Assembly (NCBI GenBank): GCA_046537875.1
Contig: JBKHJZ010000011.1
Coordinates: 1-38,403 of the forward strand
Reading direction: 5' to 3'
Length of the DNA stretch: 38,403 nucleotides
Origin: JBKHJZ01 sp046537875
GTDB lineage: Bacteria; Actinomycetota; Acidimicrobiia; Acidimicrobiales; VFJN01
Part shown: in pieces, positions 1-7,628 of the stretch
Layout of the letters: the number at the start of each line of letters is the position of its first letter
Numbering within the stretch: the stretch's first letter is position 1
The notes under the pieces: generated by a model
Database searches by the model: none
Told to the model about the DNA's origin: nothing
What the model saw: only the letters and a program-made list of their open reading frames with translations
Made by a program: the position numbers and the translations under genes

Positions 1-194
1 CTGACTGCATCTGGACGTCCGAGGTCGACGGTCCTGTTCTCCCCGGTGCGAACCTCGGACCCCCTCCGAACCCGGGGGCGGTGCTCGTCTTCGAGAGGTG
101 CGACGACGAGTGGACGGGAGACATCGCCTGGCTGAGCTCCGACGCGCTCACCTCGAGGGCTGCCGGCCATCAGCGCACACTCCCCACCGACTAG
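1..194 (+). CDS. C-terminal end of an unrecognised protein (partial at left edge)
   Basis: An open frame with codons starting at base 3 runs in from the window edge and stops at TAG 192-194, giving 63 residues. It has coding-like composition (acidic, Trp- and Leu-containing, ending near GHQRTLPTD). No motif identifies it. Its stop codon is also the first three bases of the TAGCGT box proposed as the promoter of the next gene, so the two genes are tightly packed. It could be a chance open frame, since the start lies outside the window. Confidence 0.5.
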   Translation, partial: DCIWTSEVDGPVLPGANLGPPPNPGAVLVFERCDDEWTGDIAWLSSDALTSRAAGHQRTLPTD

Positions 195-197
195 CGT
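192..197 (+). promoter_or_regulatory. TANNNT -10 box of a leaderless promoter (DinB-like gene)
   Basis: TAGCGT lies 6 nt before the GTG at 204, and no Shine-Dalgarno sequence is present. The spacing puts transcription start at or next to the start codon, the arrangement seen in actinobacterial leaderless genes. Confidence 0.4.
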
Positions 198-203
198 GCT
201 CCG

Positions 204-680
204 GTGGCCTCCGACGCCGACGATTTCCCGACGGGACACGCCGACGAGCGCGAGCTCTTCCTGGACTGGCTCGGGTACCTCCGCTCCGCCGTGGTGCGAA
301 AGGCCGAGGGTCTGACCGACGACCAGTCCCGCTGGAGGCCCGACGGCGCGCTGATCTCGCTGCTGGGGATCGTGAACCACCTGACGCACGTCGAGTGGCG
401 CTGGATCGACGGGGCGATGCGGGGCGCCGAGGTCCACCGCCGTGACGAGGAGTTCACGCCGGGGCCCGAGATGACCCTGTCGTCGGCCATCGCCGCCTAT
501 CGGGAGCGGGCTGCGAGCACCGACGCGGCCGTGCGCTCGATGCCCCTCGACACGCCCTGCCACCGGGGGAACGGTACCGACCTCCGGTGGGTGCTGCTCC
601 ACCTGATCAACGAGACGGCTCGGCACGCAGGTCATGCCGACGCCACCCGGGAGCTGCTCGACGGCACCACGGGCGAGTAG
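204..680 (+). CDS. DinB-like (DUF664-type) four-helix protein
   Basis: This 158-residue protein has the size and helical pattern of the DinB/DUF664 superfamily, metal-binding four-helix-bundle proteins. Some members are thiol-dependent transferases acting with mycothiol or bacillithiol. Visible family features are an N-terminal helix ending in DWLGYLRSAVV, a central histidine-containing segment VNHLTHVEWRW (about residues 53-63), and a C-terminal HLINETARHAGHADATREL helix. The spaced histidines of these two segments are the usual metal ligands. The GTG start at 204 is chosen because the homology begins soon after it and a TANNNT box lies 6 nt upstream. The substrate is unknown. Confidence 0.8.
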   Translation: MASDADDFPTGHADERELFLDWLGYLRSAVVRKAEGLTDDQSRWRPDGALISLLGIVNHLTHVEWRWIDGAMRGAEVHRRDEEFTPGPEMTLSSAIAAYRERAASTDAAVRSMPLDTPCHRGNGTDLRWVLLHLINETARHAGHADATRELLDGTTGE

Positions 681-762
681 CCCGCTCGCCGGCCGCCGCA
701 CGACGCCCGCACCGCCCGCCGCTCCGCCCGAACCGCTCCCGGCCTCACGGTAATGATGGGGC

Positions 763-1128
763 ATGGGCACGGACACGGATGCCCGGCTCATCGCCCAGTC
801 GCTCACCTCGCCCGACCGGTTCGGGCAGATCTTCGACCGTCACGCCCCGACCATCCACCGCCACCTCGCCCGCCGGGTGGGCGCGCAGGAGGCCGACGGG
901 CTCCTCGCCGACGTGTTCCTGGCAGCCTTCCGCGGGCCGGGACCGCTACGACACGGAGCGGGAGTCGGCCCTCCCCTGGCTCTACGGCATCGCCGCCAAC
1001 CTGCTGCGGAAGCACTTCCGCCGGGAGGCGACCCACCTGGCGGCGGTGGCTGCGCTCGCCCGGCAGTCGGCGCCTGCCGAGGACCCGACCCACGGCGTCG
1101 TCGCGTCGATCGACGCCGTGACGATCAC
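763..1128 (+). pseudogene. Broken ECF-type RNA polymerase sigma factor (frameshifted, region 4 missing)
   Basis: The first 57 or so residues (from ATG 763) read like sigma-70 region 2: QIFDRHAPTIHRHLARRVG, then EADGLLADVFLAAFR. The match then moves to the next frame, which reads DRYDTERESALPWLYGIAAN and LLRKHFRREATHLAAVAALA, the promoter-melting part of region 2 and the start of the linker. Removing one C of the pair at 937-938 joins both parts into one frame. After about position 1128 neither frame shows a region 4 helix-turn-helix, and gamma-glutamyltransferase starts at 1192, so the 3' half appears deleted. The single-base shift alone could be a sequencing error, but the missing region 4 could not. 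Intact relatives would direct RNA polymerase to a small regulon. This copy is probably dead. Confidence 0.7.
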
Positions 1129-1179
1129 CGGCCTGACGTCGCCGGCTCCCGGGCCCCGGTCCCGGCCGGGCGCGGTCGC

Positions 1180-1185
1180 TAGGTT
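1180..1185 (+). promoter_or_regulatory. TANNNT -10 box of a leaderless promoter (gamma-glutamyltransferase)
   Basis: TAGGTT is followed by six bases (GCCGCC) and then the ATG at 1192. No purine-rich ribosome site is present. Confidence 0.45.
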
Positions 1186-1191
1186 GCCGCC

Positions 1192-2763
1192 ATGCCTCGT
1201 CCTGCCGGGCACACGGTGCACGCACCCAACGGCATGGTGTGCTCGGTCGACCACCTGGCGTCGGCGGCGGGTGTCGGGATCCTGCAGGCCGGCGGCAACG
1301 CCGTCGACGCGGCCGTGGCCACCAGCGCCGTGCTGGCGGTCACGACGCAGCACATGTGCGGCATGGGAGGCGACCTGTTCGCGCTGGTCCATCACGGGTC
1401 GCCGGCTCCGGGCGCGCTGGTGGCGGCGGGGCGGGCCGGCTCGGGCGCGGACGCCGCAGCGATGCGGGCCGAGGGCCTCGCCACCATGCCGTTCCGGCGG
1501 GACGTCCGGTCGGCCACGGTGCCCGGGTGCGTCGACGGCTGGGTGGCACTGCACGAGCGTCACGGCCGCCTGCCGCTGGCCGACGTCCTCGAGCCCGCAC
1601 GCGGCTATGCGGAGGACGGCTTCCCCGCGTCACCGCTGCTGGCACTCGCGACCCGGCTGATCGCCGGCGTCGCGGGCGCCGACGACTTCCTTCCGGAACG
1701 GGGGCTCCGCACCGGGGACCGCGTGCGGCGTCCGCTGGTGGCCGACACCCTGGCCGCCGTCGCCCGGGACGGGCGCGACGCCTTCTACCGGGGTGCGTTC
1801 GGCGACGGGCTGCTGGCGCTCGGCGACGGGCTCTTCACCACCGCGGACCTCGCACGGTCTCAGGCCGAGTGGGCCGAACCCCTGAGCGTGCGGGCCTGGG
1901 GCCGCGACCTGTGGACCGTGCCCCCGCCCTCGCAGGGCTACCTGGCGCTGGCGGCCGCCCGCATCGCCACCGCCCTCGACGTCCCCGGCGACCCGGACGA
2001 CCCGCAGTGGGCCCACCTCCTCTCGGAGGCATGCCGGGCCACCGGCCACGACCGGATCGACGTGCTCTTCGACGGTGCCGACGGCCGCGCGCTGCTGGAC
2101 GACGAACGGCTTGCGGCGCGGCGAGCCCTGATCGATCCCCGGCGGCGCGGCCCGCTCGCCGCCCCCGCCGGCAGCGGCGACACGATCTACCTGTGCACCG
2201 TCGACCGCGACGGCATGGGGGTCTCCCTGATCCAGTCGAACGCGGCCGACTGGGGCTGCCACCTCGTCGTGCCCGGCACGGGGATCTTCCTGCACAACCG
2301 GGGCATCGGGTTCCGCCTCGACCCTGGCCACCCCGCCCGGCTGGCACCGGGACGCCGGCCGCCCCACACCCTCTCCCCCACGCTGGTCACGCACCCCGCC
2401 GGATCGCTGGCCGCCCTGGTCGGCACGATGGGCGGTGACAACCAGCCGCAGATCGTGCTCCAGATCACGGCCCGGCTGCTCCTCGGCGGCCAGTCGCCCG
2501 GCAGGGCCGTGGGTGCCCCCCGCTGGGCGCTCGGCACCGGCGGGTTCGACACCTGGGAGGGAGACGGCCCGCAAACCACCACCCTGGAGGACGACGCGCC
2601 CGACGCGTGGGAGCGCGGCCTGACCGACTGCGGGCACCGGGTGGTTCGGGCCGATCCCGGGGCGAACGTGGGTCACGCCCACGCAATCGTGGTACGCGAC
2701 GGCGGGATGCTCGCCGGGGCGTCCGACCCCCGGGCGCTCACCGGCTCGGCCTGCGGCTACTGA
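1192..2763 (+). CDS. ggt: Gamma-glutamyltransferase family protein
   Basis: The 523-residue protein belongs to the N-terminal-nucleophile gamma-glutamyltransferases, which cleave or transfer the gamma-glutamyl group of glutathione-like peptides. Early motifs are ILQAGGNAVDAAVATSAVLA and HMCGMGGDLFAL. Self-cleavage should occur before Thr331 in GSGDTIYLCTVDRDG, the position of the catalytic Thr in the family. Later conserved blocks are SLIQSN, LHNRG and GTMGGDNQPQ. The DTIYLC form and the length match the YwrD-like branch rather than the secreted glutathione enzyme. No signal peptide is visible, so it is probably cytoplasmic. A TANNNT box 6 nt upstream supports the ATG at 1192. Its substrate in an actinomycete (mycothiol conjugates, gamma-glutamyl peptides) is open. 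Confidence 0.9.
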   Translation: MPRPAGHTVHAPNGMVCSVDHLASAAGVGILQAGGNAVDAAVATSAVLAVTTQHMCGMGGDLFALVHHGSPAPGALVAAGRAGSGADAAAMRAEGLATMPFRRDVRSATVPGCVDGWVALHERHGRLPLADVLEPARGYAEDGFPASPLLALATRLIAGVAGADDFLPERGLRTGDRVRRPLVADTLAAVARDGRDAFYRGAFGDGLLALGDGLFTTADLARSQAEWAEPLSVRAWGRDLWTVPPPSQGYLALAAARIATALDVPGDPDDPQWAHLLSEACRATGHDRIDVLFDGADGRALLDDERLAARRALIDPRRRGPLAAPAGSGDTIYLCTVDRDGMGVSLIQSNAADWGCHLVVPGTGIFLHNRGIGFRLDPGHPARLAPGRRPPHTLSPTLVTHPAGSLAALVGTMGGDNQPQIVLQITARLLLGGQSPGRAVGAPRWALGTGGFDTWEGDGPQTTTLEDDAPDAWERGLTDCGHRVVRADPGANVGHAHAIVVRDGGMLAGASDPRALTGSACGY

Positions 2764-2788
2764 CCGAGGCCGCTCGGCGCCGGGAGAC

Positions 2789-2820
2789 GACGAGGGTCGG
2801 GTACGCAACGCCCGCTCGTC
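2789..2820 (+). terminator. Stem-loop downstream of gamma-glutamyltransferase
   Basis: GACGAG (2789-2794) pairs with CTCGTC (2815-2820), and the inner CGGG (2798-2801) pairs with CCCG (2811-2814), with a three-base bulge and a nine-base loop. It begins 26 nt after the stop codon. There is no T-tract, so it is only a possible terminator. Confidence 0.35.
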
Positions 2821-2857
2821 TGGGCGAGGCCGGCACGGCATGCACCCAACGACGAAC

Positions 2858-2871
2858 GTTAAGCTCGCCTA
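2858..2871 (+). promoter_or_regulatory. Iron-box-like operator A (GTTAAG-N3-GCCTA) before the flippase gene
   Basis: This is the first of three copies of GTTAAGNNNGCCTA in the window, ending two bases before the GTG at 2874. It contains TAAGCT (2860-2865), a TANNNT box 8 nt before that GTG, so a bound protein would sit on the promoter of a leaderless transcript. Against the left 13 bases of the DtxR/IdeR consensus (TTAGGTTAGSCTA) the motif agrees at nine of its ten fixed positions. Iron control is inferred from this likeness and from copy C at the iron-transport genes. Confidence 0.5.
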
Positions 2872-2873
2872 CC

Positions 2874-4262
2874 GTGTCGAGGGCGCCGACCGGCGAGGCG
2901 ACCGGCGGGCGGCGCCGGGTTCTCACATCACCGCCGGCCGTCCGGCGCACGGGGCTCCGCCACTCGGTCACCACCAGCCTCGTCGGCAAGGCGACGGAGC
3001 TCGTCACCCTGGTGCTCCTGGCCACCGTGGTGCCGCGGGTTCTCGGACCCGAGCGCTTCGGGCGCTTCGCCCTCCCGCTCACGATCGTCACACTGGGGTC
3101 CCTCGCCCTCACCCTCGGCGGACCCACGCTCATGGCCCGCTACGTCCCCGCGGCTCCGGCCGGCGAGCGCGTGGCCCTCGCCCGCGCCCTGTGTGTCCGG
3201 CTGGCGCAGGGCCGAGCCGGGCAACTGGCGGTCATCGCTGCGGCCACGGCGGCCGCAGCGGTCGCCGTGCCCGAGCGCGTCTCCCCGCTCGACGCCGCCC
3301 TGGTGGTCACCGCCCTGATCCTCAACGTCGCGGCCACACTCGCCCTGCAGACGACCCTCGGCCTCGGCGGGACCGCTCTGTGGAGCTTCCGGTACCCGGT
3401 GCAGAACACCGTGCTGATCGCCACGGTGCTCGTGCTCGAACCGGCGCTGGGACACCGGGGAGGCCTCGTGGCCATCCTGCTCGCCGGGTTGGTCGCCGCC
3501 GGGATCGGCGCCGCTGCCGTCCGGCCCGTGCTGGGCCCCGGCCACCCCGAGGTCGCGATCCCGGCGGGAGCCATCCGGTTCGGGGCGCTCCACGCGGCCG
3601 GCGCAGCGTTGGTGCAGGCCACCCATCGCGGTGTGGTGGTGGCGGTCGCGGTGCTCGCCGCCGGCTCGGTGGAGACGGGCTACGCCGCTCTGGCGGTGGG
3701 CATCGCGCTGAGCGTGACACACGCCGTGCTGCAGGCCTTCACCGTGTCGCTCCCCCACCTCGCAGCGGGCCGGGCGTCGGGCACGAGGGTGGGCGCGTCA
3801 CCGGCGGAGGCCACGTTGCGCCGGTTGGCGGGCGCATTGCTCGCCCTCCTCGTGCCGGCCACGGTCACGATCGCCGCCCTGCTCGACCGGCTGGTGCCCA
3901 CCGCGTTGGGCCCCGGCTACCAGGGAGCCGAGGCAGCCCTGGTGCCGGCGCTGGCCGTCGTCGTCCTGGCCCCGCTCGGTGCCCTCGTCGTGCAGGCCGC
4001 CGCCCTGCGGCTCCGGCCCGAGGTGCCCCTGGCCAGCGGGATGGCCTGTGTGCTCACCTTCCTCGTGCTGGCGTCCCTGCTCGTTCCCGTCTGGGGCGCT
4101 GCCGGCGGCACCGCGGCAACTCTCGCCGGCACGGCAGCCGGTGCCCTTCTCGGCATCCGACGTCTCCCGGGCGCCGCCGGCTGGCGAGTGACGACCGCAT
4201 CGTTCGTCGGCACAGCGGCGGTCCTGGGGGCTGCGCCGGGCTGGTGGGGCGCGGCGGGATGA
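2874..4262 (+). CDS. Polysaccharide/lipid-linked saccharide flippase (Wzx-like)
   Basis: This 462-residue, very hydrophobic protein has about 12-14 predicted membrane segments and the opening typical of Wzx/RfbX-type flippases: SLVGKATELVTLVLLATVVP followed by RVLGPERFGRFALPLT and a glycine-rich second helix. Such proteins move lipid-linked glycans across the cytoplasmic membrane. The frame is open further upstream, but that part overlaps gamma-glutamyltransferase in another frame. GTG 2874 is chosen because it follows the TANNNT/iron-box element and leaves a short basic N-terminus. Its stop overlaps the next start (ATGA, 4259-4262), so it is co-translated with a glycosyltransferase, which fits export of a glycan. 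Confidence 0.8.
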   Translation: MSRAPTGEATGGRRRVLTSPPAVRRTGLRHSVTTSLVGKATELVTLVLLATVVPRVLGPERFGRFALPLTIVTLGSLALTLGGPTLMARYVPAAPAGERVALARALCVRLAQGRAGQLAVIAAATAAAAVAVPERVSPLDAALVVTALILNVAATLALQTTLGLGGTALWSFRYPVQNTVLIATVLVLEPALGHRGGLVAILLAGLVAAGIGAAAVRPVLGPGHPEVAIPAGAIRFGALHAAGAALVQATHRGVVVAVAVLAAGSVETGYAALAVGIALSVTHAVLQAFTVSLPHLAAGRASGTRVGASPAEATLRRLAGALLALLVPATVTIAALLDRLVPTALGPGYQGAEAALVPALAVVVLAPLGALVVQAAALRLRPEVPLASGMACVLTFLVLASLLVPVWGAAGGTAATLAGTAAGALLGIRRLPGAAGWRVTTASFVGTAAVLGAAPGWWGAAG

Positions 4263-5167
4263 CGGCCAGGCTCCCGCGCGGGGCGAACGCGAGCGCGTTC
4301 CCGGTTGCCACCGTCGTGGTGCCGACGCGCGACCGGCCGGGTCCGCTCGCCGCCTGCCTGGCCGCGCTCGAGGCCCAGACGGTCCGCTCCTTCGAGATCG
4401 TCGTGGTCGACGACCGCTCGCGCGACCCGTCCACCGTGGCCGCCGTCGTCGCCGGCGTCTCGGGAGCCCGGCTGGTGCACGGCGACGGGCGGGGGCCGGC
4501 GGCGGCACGCAACGTCGGTGCGGCGGCTGCCCGTGGCCCGGTCGTCTGCTTCACCGACGACGACTGCCGGCCGGGGTCGCGGTGGCTGCAGACCGTGCTC
4601 GACCGTGTGCGCGCCGGCGCCCACATCGTGGCCGGGCCCACCCGCAACGGACGCCCGTGGGACCGGTGGGCCACGGCGTCCCAGACCGTCACCAACCACC
4701 TCACCGAGGCGACCTACGAGCCGGGGACCGGTCAGGTCGGCTTCGCTCCCACCAGCAACCTCGCGGTGGTGGCCGACGTCCAACGACGGCTGCCCTTCGA
4801 CGAGACCTACCCGCTGGCCGCCGGCGAGGACCGCGAGTGGTGCAGCCGCGCGACCGCCGAGGGCATGGCCATCGCGTTCGAGCCGGCCGCCTGGGTGGAG
4901 CATCACCAGAACCTCTCCCTTCGGACCTTCTGGCGGCAACAGGTGCGCTACGGCCGGGGCGCACATCGCTGGCGCCGCGGCCGGGACGGCCCGCGCCGGC
5001 TCCAGCCCGCCCGCTTCTACGTCGAGCTGGTGCGGGCGGGCCTCTCCCAGGGCGCAGGCGTCGGGCTCCTCGTCGCCCTGTCCCAGGTGGCCACCGCCGT
5101 GGGGGTCGCTCAGGAGGCGATCGCCGTCCGCCGCTGCGCCGACCGGCGGGGAGGCAGCCGCCGCTAG
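4259..5167 (+). CDS. Family 2 glycosyltransferase
   Basis: This 302-residue GT-A fold enzyme transfers a sugar from a nucleotide-sugar donor. Visible motifs are VATVVVPTRDRP (beta1), EIVVVDDRSRD (donor binding), ARNVGAAAARG, the metal-binding acidic cluster CFTDDDCRPG, and AGEDREWCSRA, which carries the likely catalytic acidic pair. Near the end is the FWRQQVRYGRGAH segment common in actinobacterial GT2 proteins. One hydrophobic stretch near the C-terminus may be a membrane anchor. It overlaps the flippase stop by four bases and converges on the next gene with a four-base tail overlap (5164-5167). Confidence 0.88.
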   Translation: MTARLPRGANASAFPVATVVVPTRDRPGPLAACLAALEAQTVRSFEIVVVDDRSRDPSTVAAVVAGVSGARLVHGDGRGPAAARNVGAAAARGPVVCFTDDDCRPGSRWLQTVLDRVRAGAHIVAGPTRNGRPWDRWATASQTVTNHLTEATYEPGTGQVGFAPTSNLAVVADVQRRLPFDETYPLAAGEDREWCSRATAEGMAIAFEPAAWVEHHQNLSLRTFWRQQVRYGRGAHRWRRGRDGPRRLQPARFYVELVRAGLSQGAGVGLLVALSQVATAVGVAQEAIAVRRCADRRGGSRR

Positions 5168-6669
5168 GGCTCGAGCAGCGGCTCCCCGGCCATGTCGCCG
5201 GTGTCGTCACCGCACACTGCCGCCACGGTCGCGGCCACGTCCTCCAGGCGGGGCGGGCGCGACGGCGTGACGAGGCTGGCGCGTCCCGGGACGACCAGCG
5301 CCCAGGCGTCGCCCTCGGTGTGGTTGCCCGACCGCCCGCTCCCCACGCCCTGGCGGTGGACGGTGCCGAACCGCTCGGAGCGCAGCTCGCGGAGGGTCGT
5401 GGCGGGGGTGTCGACCCACCGCACGATCAGGTCTGGCAGCAGATGGGCGCGAGCGCCCGCCCCGAAGCGGTCGGCCACCCTCTCCACCGAGCGGACCGCC
5501 GGGGTCCCGTCGACGTGCCGGAACGTCTGCAGTGCCTCGGCGATCTCGTCCATGAGCGCCGGGGCGTCCGCGGGATCGACGATGCCGTCGCGCTCCCGGC
5601 CCCGGAGGTTCAGGCGGATGTAGCCCTGGTTCTCCGCCGGGTGCGCGAAGGCGCGGGTGACGCCCCAGTCGACGCCGCGCATCTCCAGGCGGGCGGTGAG
5701 CTCGAGGGCGCTCCGCTCGGGGAGCGCCCGGGCCACGCGGGCGCGGAGCCCGCTCGGCAGCCGAGCCCGCAGCCACCAGATCGAGCGGGAGCCGGTGGCC
5801 GCCGGCCGGCCAGGATCGAGGATCGCGCGCAGCATGTCGGGCAGCAGGTCGGCGCGGCTGGTGTTGACGTCCATGCCCACCGGCGACACCACCATCACGT
5901 CGGCATCGTGGGGCAGCGTGTCGACGACCCGCCCGATGGCGGTGTCGATCCCGGCGTACACCTCCTCGAGGGTGGCGCCGAGCACCCGGGCGGCCCGGTC
6001 GTCGAGGCCCACCGGGTCGAGCTGGGACAGGTCCCAGAACTGGTGACCGGCCACATGGGCGGCGCAGAAGGTGAGCCAGGCGAGGTCGACGTCCCCCTCG
6101 TCGAGCAGGAGGGTGGCTGCGTCGGCCACGCGGCGGGGCGCACCGACCAGGCGCCGGCGCAGGCCGAGCATCTGCTCCACCGAGCGCCGGCCGAACACCT
6201 CGTCCACCGGCAGCGGGGGCCCGAAGAGCCGCTCCAGCCGGCGGTTGGCGTTGCGGGGCGACGCCCATCGCCGGAGGACGACCCGGTCGTGGAGCTGCCA
6301 GCCACACACCAGGGTCCCGGGCGGGGCGACGGTCGGCGGGCGGCTCTCGTAGGGGTCGACCGCGAGCGTGCGGGTGCCCCGCTGCCCGAGACGCTCCCAG
6401 ACGGGTGGTGGCGCCTCGAGGTGGCCCATGTACCGGACCCGCTGCTCCTCGGGGGACCACTGGAACGGGTAGAAGAGGCCGTGATCGGCCAGCTCCACCC
6501 CGCTGTAGAGCGTGTGCTGCGCCCCGGCGGCGAACTGCGTCGCAGGCGCGTCGAGCGCATGCCAGACCCCCCGCTCGCGCAGGCGGGCGAGGGAGGGCAG
6601 CCGGCCGTCGGTGAGCAGCCGGTCGAGCACCGCGGCACTGGCCGCGTCGAACTGCAGGATCACGAGCAT
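5164..6669 (-). CDS. Alkaline-phosphatase-superfamily (type I phosphodiesterase-like) protein with an altered metal site
   Basis: The 501-residue protein resembles type I phosphodiesterase/nucleotide pyrophosphatases. It has LVILQFDAAS at the start (first metal Asp), a QHTLYSGVELADHGLFYPF block like the nucleophile region, AAHVAGHQFWD in the middle, and HTEGDAWALVVPG near the end (late metal His). The usual SDHG metal motif reads SPVG at residues 262-265, and the segment before the TG-like turn looks two residues longer than normal, so the nucleophile cannot be placed with certainty. It may be inactive or have a changed mechanism. ATG 6669 has GGGAG 6 nt upstream and overlaps the end of the oxidoreductase gene by ten bases. 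It is the last gene of a three-gene operon. Confidence 0.75.
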   Translation of the reverse strand: MLVILQFDAASAAVLDRLLTDGRLPSLARLRERGVWHALDAPATQFAAGAQHTLYSGVELADHGLFYPFQWSPEEQRVRYMGHLEAPPPVWERLGQRGTRTLAVDPYESRPPTVAPPGTLVCGWQLHDRVVLRRWASPRNANRRLERLFGPPLPVDEVFGRRSVEQMLGLRRRLVGAPRRVADAATLLLDEGDVDLAWLTFCAAHVAGHQFWDLSQLDPVGLDDRAARVLGATLEEVYAGIDTAIGRVVDTLPHDADVMVVSPVGMDVNTSRADLLPDMLRAILDPGRPAATGSRSIWWLRARLPSGLRARVARALPERSALELTARLEMRGVDWGVTRAFAHPAENQGYIRLNLRGRERDGIVDPADAPALMDEIAEALQTFRHVDGTPAVRSVERVADRFGAGARAHLLPDLIVRWVDTPATTLRELRSERFGTVHRQGVGSGRSGNHTEGDAWALVVPGRASLVTPSRPPRLEDVAATVAAVCGDDTGDMAGEPLLEP

Positions 6670-7628
6670 CGCCGGCTCCCGACCACGTGGGGAACTGGTG
6701 TGGGGATCCCGCCGCGGGCGGCGCTGGCCCGGGCGGCGTCGATCGTCGCCATGGCCGCCGCCCCGTCGGCCGCGGTGCCGAGGTCGCGTGCGTCGCCCGT
6801 GTTCACCGCCCGGGCGAAGGCGTCGAGCTGCGCGCTGAGCGACCCGACGAGCGGGTGCGGCCGTCCCGGCCGGAGCCTGGCGGGCACAGCGGCGAGGAGG
6901 CCCCCGGTCCGGTGGCGCGCCAGCAGCCGGCCGGCCCGGTCACGCACCTCCACGAGCTCGGCGTGCGCGCGGTCGGTGGCGACGCGGACGGTGGCCCGCC
7001 CCCGGGCCATCGCGACCTCGAAGGCGGCGCGCTCGGCGCTCAGCTCGGCGGTGCGAACGTCCAGGGCGTCGCCCCCGCCCAGCCAGCGGGCGAGATCGAC
7101 CAGGTGGGGGGCCAGGTCGAGGAGCGCGTCGTCGCGTACGGCGTGGGCGCCCCACGAGCGCCGGCGATAGCGGATGGCGAGGCGGAGGTCGAGCTCGGTG
7201 ACGGTGGGCAGGCCGGCGCGGACGCGCCGCACCCCGGGATCGAACCGGCGGTTGAACCCCACCCACGGGGCCGGTCGCAGCCTCGCCAGCCGGGCCGCCG
7301 TGGCGGCGTCGGGGGCGGGCGGCTTCTCGACGAGGACGGCCACGCCGGCGCCGGCGGCCCGGACGGCGTCCGCCACATGGGCCGCCGCGGGCGTGGCGAG
7401 GACGACGGCGTCGACGGCCGTGCCGTCGAGCAGCTCGTCGGCCGTGGCGTAGCCGGCCGGCACCCCGGAGCCCACGGCCGCGGACTCGGCGACCCGGGCC
7501 CGGCGTGCCGGGTCTGGATCGGCCACGGCGACCAGGCGGACCGCTCGGGTCGCCCGGAAGGCGGCGAGGTATCCCCGCTCGGCCAGCCGGCCGCAGCCCA
7601 CCAGGCCGACCCGGAGCGGCTCGGTCAT
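6660..7628 (-). CDS. Gfo/Idh/MocA-family NAD(P)-dependent oxidoreductase
   Basis: The 322-residue protein begins RVGLVGCGRLAERGYLAAF, a Rossmann nucleotide-binding turn. It continues with LVAVADPDPARR, the VVLATPAAAHVADAVRAAGA segment and VLVEKPP, whose EKP triad (catalytic Lys) defines the family. The C-terminal dehydrogenase domain follows from about residue 125. Such enzymes oxidise or reduce sugars, often nucleotide sugars. Its start overlaps the glycosyltransferase stop as ATGA (7625-7628) and its stop overlaps the phosphodiesterase start, so it is the middle gene of a coupled operon. A role in making an unusual sugar for the nearby glycosyltransferases is inferred from this placement. 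Confidence 0.87.
   Translation of the reverse strand: MTEPLRVGLVGCGRLAERGYLAAFRATRAVRLVAVADPDPARRARVAESAAVGSGVPAGYATADELLDGTAVDAVVLATPAAAHVADAVRAAGAGVAVLVEKPPAPDAATAARLARLRPAPWVGFNRRFDPGVRRVRAGLPTVTELDLRLAIRYRRRSWGAHAVRDDALLDLAPHLVDLARWLGGGDALDVRTAELSAERAAFEVAMARGRATVRVATDRAHAELVEVRDRAGRLLARHRTGGLLAAVPARLRPGRPHPLVGSLSAQLDAFARAVNTGDARDLGTAADGAAAMATIDAARASAARGGIPTPVPHVVGSRRCS

Noticed and set aside
2607..2873. Longer N-terminus for the flippase
   Set aside because: The upstream part of the frame overlaps the end of gamma-glutamyltransferase in another frame and is a low-complexity Arg/Gly sequence.
4582..7170. An 862-residue plus-strand open frame
   Set aside because: It lies antisense to three genes with clear family motifs (GT2 end, phosphodiesterase-like, oxidoreductase) and shows only the Arg/Gly/Ala-rich composition expected of a shadow frame in GC-rich DNA.
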